A DNA stretch of 22,856 bases, taken from a virus. Position 1 is the first letter of the stretch. Each line of letters begins with the position of its first letter. Both the position numbers and the translations under genes were made by a program. The notes beneath the pieces are model-generated. The model was given only the letters and a program-made list of their open reading frames with translations. It made no database searches and was not told the origin of the DNA. The DNA lies in the IMG/VR virus record IMGVR_UViG_3300040788_000044, positions 1 to 22,856 of that record. One strand, written 5' to 3'. Of this stretch, positions 22,422-22,856 are shown in pieces.

Positions 22422-22856
22422 GGTTCGGGCTGGGCGAAAAGCTGCTGGCCGGGGCGGCGGCGCTGGCGCTGCTGTTCGCGGGCGTGCAGACGTGGCGGGT
22501 GGACCGGCTGACCGACAGGCTCGACGCCGCGCAGATCGCGCTCGGAGCCGAACGGGCGAGCCACGAAGCGACGAAGACCGGTTACGCCGCCGCACAGGAA
22601 CAGGCCGCGCAGGCGGAGACGGCCCGACTTGAGCGGATCGCATCGCAACAGAAGGAAATCACCGATGATATCGTGCAGGACTATCGTAGTCGCCTTGCTG
22701 CCAATCGCGCTCGTTACGAACGGTTGCGGGAGAGAGCGCGAACCGATCGAGCCGCTCCCGGTGCGCCCGCAGGTGAGCCAGTGCCCGGCCTTCCCGCTGC
22801 CCCCGGCCGAGCTGCTGAAGGCCCCGGTGACCGACTTCCTGCCGAAGACGATCTCG
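22418..22856 (+). CDS. Inner-membrane spanin, Rz-like (partial)
   Basis: The frame from ATG22418 runs to the window end with no stop (146 codons). A short N-terminus is followed by a single hydrophobic helix (about residues 8-23: LLAGAAALALLFAGV), then a charged coiled coil with Gln/Ala/Glu/Arg (about 28-105), and a Pro-rich end. This is an i-spanin layout: an inner-membrane anchor with a periplasmic coiled coil. An Rz1-like lipoprotein is embedded in the +1 frame. Together they would join and disrupt the outer membrane after the endolysin has worked. The C-terminus lies outside the window. Confidence 0.82.
   Translation, partial: MRFGLGEKLLAGAAALALLFAGVQTWRVDRLTDRLDAAQIALGAERASHEATKTGYAAAQEQAAQAETARLERIASQQKEITDDIVQDYRSRLAANRARYERLRERARTDRAAPGAPAGEPVPGLPAAPGRAAEGPGDRLPAEDDL
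22665..22856 (+). CDS. Outer-membrane spanin, Rz1-like lipoprotein, embedded (partial)
   Basis: A second frame (+1 relative to Rz) opens at ATG22665 with GAAGGAA seven bases upstream and stays open to the window end (64 codons). It codes for ISCRTIVVALLPIALVTNGC: a short basic-hydrophobic signal with Cys21 in a lipobox-like TNGC, followed by a Pro-rich stretch (EPIEPLPVRPQ, then PAFPLPPAELL). Pro-rich lipoprotein plus embedding in an Rz gene is the hallmark of lambda-like Rz1 o-spanins. It would be anchored in the outer membrane and pair with the Rz coiled coil. Confidence 0.75.
   Translation, partial: MISCRTIVVALLPIALVTNGCGREREPIEPLPVRPQVSQCPAFPLPPAELLKAPVTDFLPKTIS

Noticed and set aside
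1-22856. CRISPR array, tRNA, insertion sequence, integrase or defence island
   Set aside because: No direct repeats with spacers, no tRNA-like folds, no transposase or recombinase motifs were seen. The 60-base period repeats are coding units of a structural protein.

Overview
The window is a GC-rich, tightly packed block of late genes from a tailed bacteriophage (or prophage) of siphovirus type. Every supported gene lies on the + strand. Most neighbours overlap by 1 to 4 bases or sit a few bases apart. The long minus-strand and alternate-frame ORFs are shadows of GC-rich codon use. The codon bias, the HK97-type head genes and tail genes resembling those of gene-transfer-agent-like phages suggest an alphaproteobacterial host, perhaps of the Sphingomonadales; this is inference. 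No host gene, integrase, repressor or tRNA is visible, so the lifestyle cannot be decided here.

Layout. (1) Packaging and head, 1-6111: the last codons of an unidentified gene, an HNH endonuclease, a short gap with a C7G6 palindrome (a possible cos region), small and large terminase subunits, an HK97-type portal, a ClpP-like prohead protease, an intrinsic terminator-like hairpin and the major capsid protein. (2) Neck and tail tube, 6112-8441: two hairpins, a small acidic protein, a gp6-like connector, a head-closure protein, an HK97 gp10-like protein, a DUF3168-like tail terminator and the tail tube protein. (3) Tail assembly, 8444-17723: a tail chaperone whose C-terminal extension lies in the -1 frame (a lambda G/GT-like programmed frameshift not visible from simple ORF calls), the tape measure, three small tip proteins and a very large J-like tip protein with internal duplications. 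(4) Accessory and lysis genes, 17720-22856: a small unknown protein, two multi-helix membrane proteins (holin candidates), an M15-type peptidase endolysin, four structural or fibre genes including one built of twelve units of about 20 residues, a third small holin-like protein, a tiny basic protein, and an Rz-like inner spanin with an Rz1-like lipoprotein embedded in its +1 frame. Both spanins run off the window end and were found by reading the sequence directly.

How it works together: the HNH protein and terminase cut and pump DNA through the portal into a prohead of capsid protein matured by the protease. The neck proteins join the head to a tail whose length is set by the tape measure. 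The J-like protein and the downstream fibre proteins presumably meet the host surface. Holin(s), endolysin and the spanin pair open the Gram-negative envelope. The spanins and one holin candidate are separated from the endolysin by the fibre genes. No stretch longer than about 120 bases lacks a gene.
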